From Pseudomonadota bacterium (lineage in GTDB: Bacteria > Pseudomonadota > Alphaproteobacteria > Acetobacterales > Acetobacteraceae): a stretch of DNA of 6,187 nt. The position numbers were made by a program, and so were the translations under genes. The DNA is taken from contig JAFADX010000244.1 in the NCBI GenBank assembly GCA_023424475.1, positions 1-6,187 of the forward strand, given 5' to 3'. Below, in pieces: positions 5,606-6,187 of the stretch. The notes beneath the pieces were generated by a model. It saw only the letters and a list, made by a program, of their open reading frames with translations, ran no database searches and was not told the origin of the DNA. How positions within the stretch are numbered: position 1 is the first letter of the stretch; every line of letters starts with the position of its first letter.

Positions 5606-6187
5606 GCCGCAAGCGGCTGATCATGCTCTCGCTCGGCGGCACCATCACCATGGTGCCGCAGGCCGAGGGCGGCATCGCGCCGAAACTCGGCGCGGCGGAA
5701 CTGGTCGCCTCCGTGCCCGAACTGGCCGAGGTGGCGGAGATCGAGGCCGACAGCCCCGCGCGCCTGCCGAGCCCCTCCCTCGCACCCACGCACCTCCTCG
5801 ACGTCGCGCGGCGGATCGAGGACGCCTTCGCCGCCGGCGCGGAGGGTGCCGTGGTCATCCAGGGCACCGACACGATCGAGGAATCCGCCTTCCTGCTCGA
5901 CCTGCTGGTGGCGGGCGACAGGCCGGTGGTGATCACCGGCGCGATGCGCGGGGCGGATGCTCCGGGGGCGGACGGGCCGGCCAATCTGCTCGCCGCGGCG
6001 CGCGTGGCGGCGAGCGGCGAGGCCCGCGGCCTCGGGGCCCTCGCGGTGCTGAACGACGAGATCCACGCGGCGCGCTTCGTGCAGAAGGGCCACACCGCGC
6101 TGCCCTCGGCCTTCACCTCGCCGATGGCGGGCCCGCTCGGGGTGGTGGCGGAAGGCCGCCCGCGGATCTTCTCCCGCGTGCCGCGGC
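5602..6187 (+). CDS. L-asparaginase, cytoplasmic, C-terminus beyond window
   Basis: This gene encodes an L-asparaginase (EC 3.5.1.1) hydrolysing L-asparagine to L-aspartate and ammonia; members of the family may also accept glutamine. I translated 195 codons before the window edge; the family is usually about 320-350 residues. The two catalytic threonine motifs and the catalytic lysine are present: Thr14 in LSLGGTIT, Thr89-Asp90 in VVIQGTDTIEES, and Lys162 in HAARFVQKGHT, which is followed by SAFTSPMAGPLG. The substrate-binding serine loop has the form LPSPSL (about residues 55-60) rather than the longer type II loop. The N-terminus begins almost at the first strand with no signal peptide, so a cytoplasmic location is expected. 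The ATG overlaps the transporter stop as ATGA, with only a weak GGCAGG before it, so translation is probably coupled to the upstream gene. Whether it also has glutaminase activity cannot be told from this part. Confidence 0.93.
   Translation, partial: MSRKRLIMLSLGGTITMVPQAEGGIAPKLGAAELVASVPELAEVAEIEADSPARLPSPSLAPTHLLDVARRIEDAFAAGAEGAVVIQGTDTIEESAFLLDLLVAGDRPVVITGAMRGADAPGADGPANLLAAARVAASGEARGLGALAVLNDEIHAARFVQKGHTALPSAFTSPMAGPLGVVAEGRPRIFSRVPR

Overview
The window comes from a GC-rich alphaproteobacterium. The strongest taxonomic marker is a GapR/UPF0335 (DUF2312) gene, a family largely confined to Alphaproteobacteria. Together with the very strong G/C bias at third codon positions, this suggests a Rhodospirillales or Acetobacteraceae-like chromosome, but the exact taxon is inference. 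I see no insertion sequence, phage, CRISPR array, tRNA or rRNA.

Left part (1-1572): a 5'-partial glycerate 2-kinase gene reads leftward out of the window. It is divergent, across an 84-base gap, from a two-gene unit encoding a small CxxC-containing DUF1244 protein and the nucleoid protein GapR. A perfect consensus DnaA box (TTATCCACA, minus strand) sits at the glycerate kinase start codon. An intercistronic inverted repeat between DUF1244 and gapR could fold over the first ribosome binding site.

Right part (1588-6187): a leftward AraC-family regulator gene converges on gapR with 15 bases between them. It is divergent, across 204 bases, from a rightward operon of glutaminase (glsA), a 14-TM major facilitator transporter and a cytoplasmic L-asparaginase cut by the right edge. 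The last two genes overlap by ATGA. A possible 9-codon minicistron links glsA to the transporter through another ATGA overlap. The two amidohydrolases deamidate Gln and Asn to Glu, Asp and ammonia. With a membrane carrier between them and a regulator opposite, the cluster looks like a dedicated amide amino-acid module for nitrogen or carbon scavenging, or for ammonia-based acid tolerance. The transporter lacks the usual charged and proline residues of the DHA2 drug:proton antiporter motifs, so its substrate and coupling are open.

Nothing here is clearly a new defence or mobile system. The candidates for a second look are the glutaminase-carrier-asparaginase operon with its AraC regulator, the lone DnaA box beside the gapR operon, the gapR leader hairpin, the minicistron and the degenerate MFS motifs.
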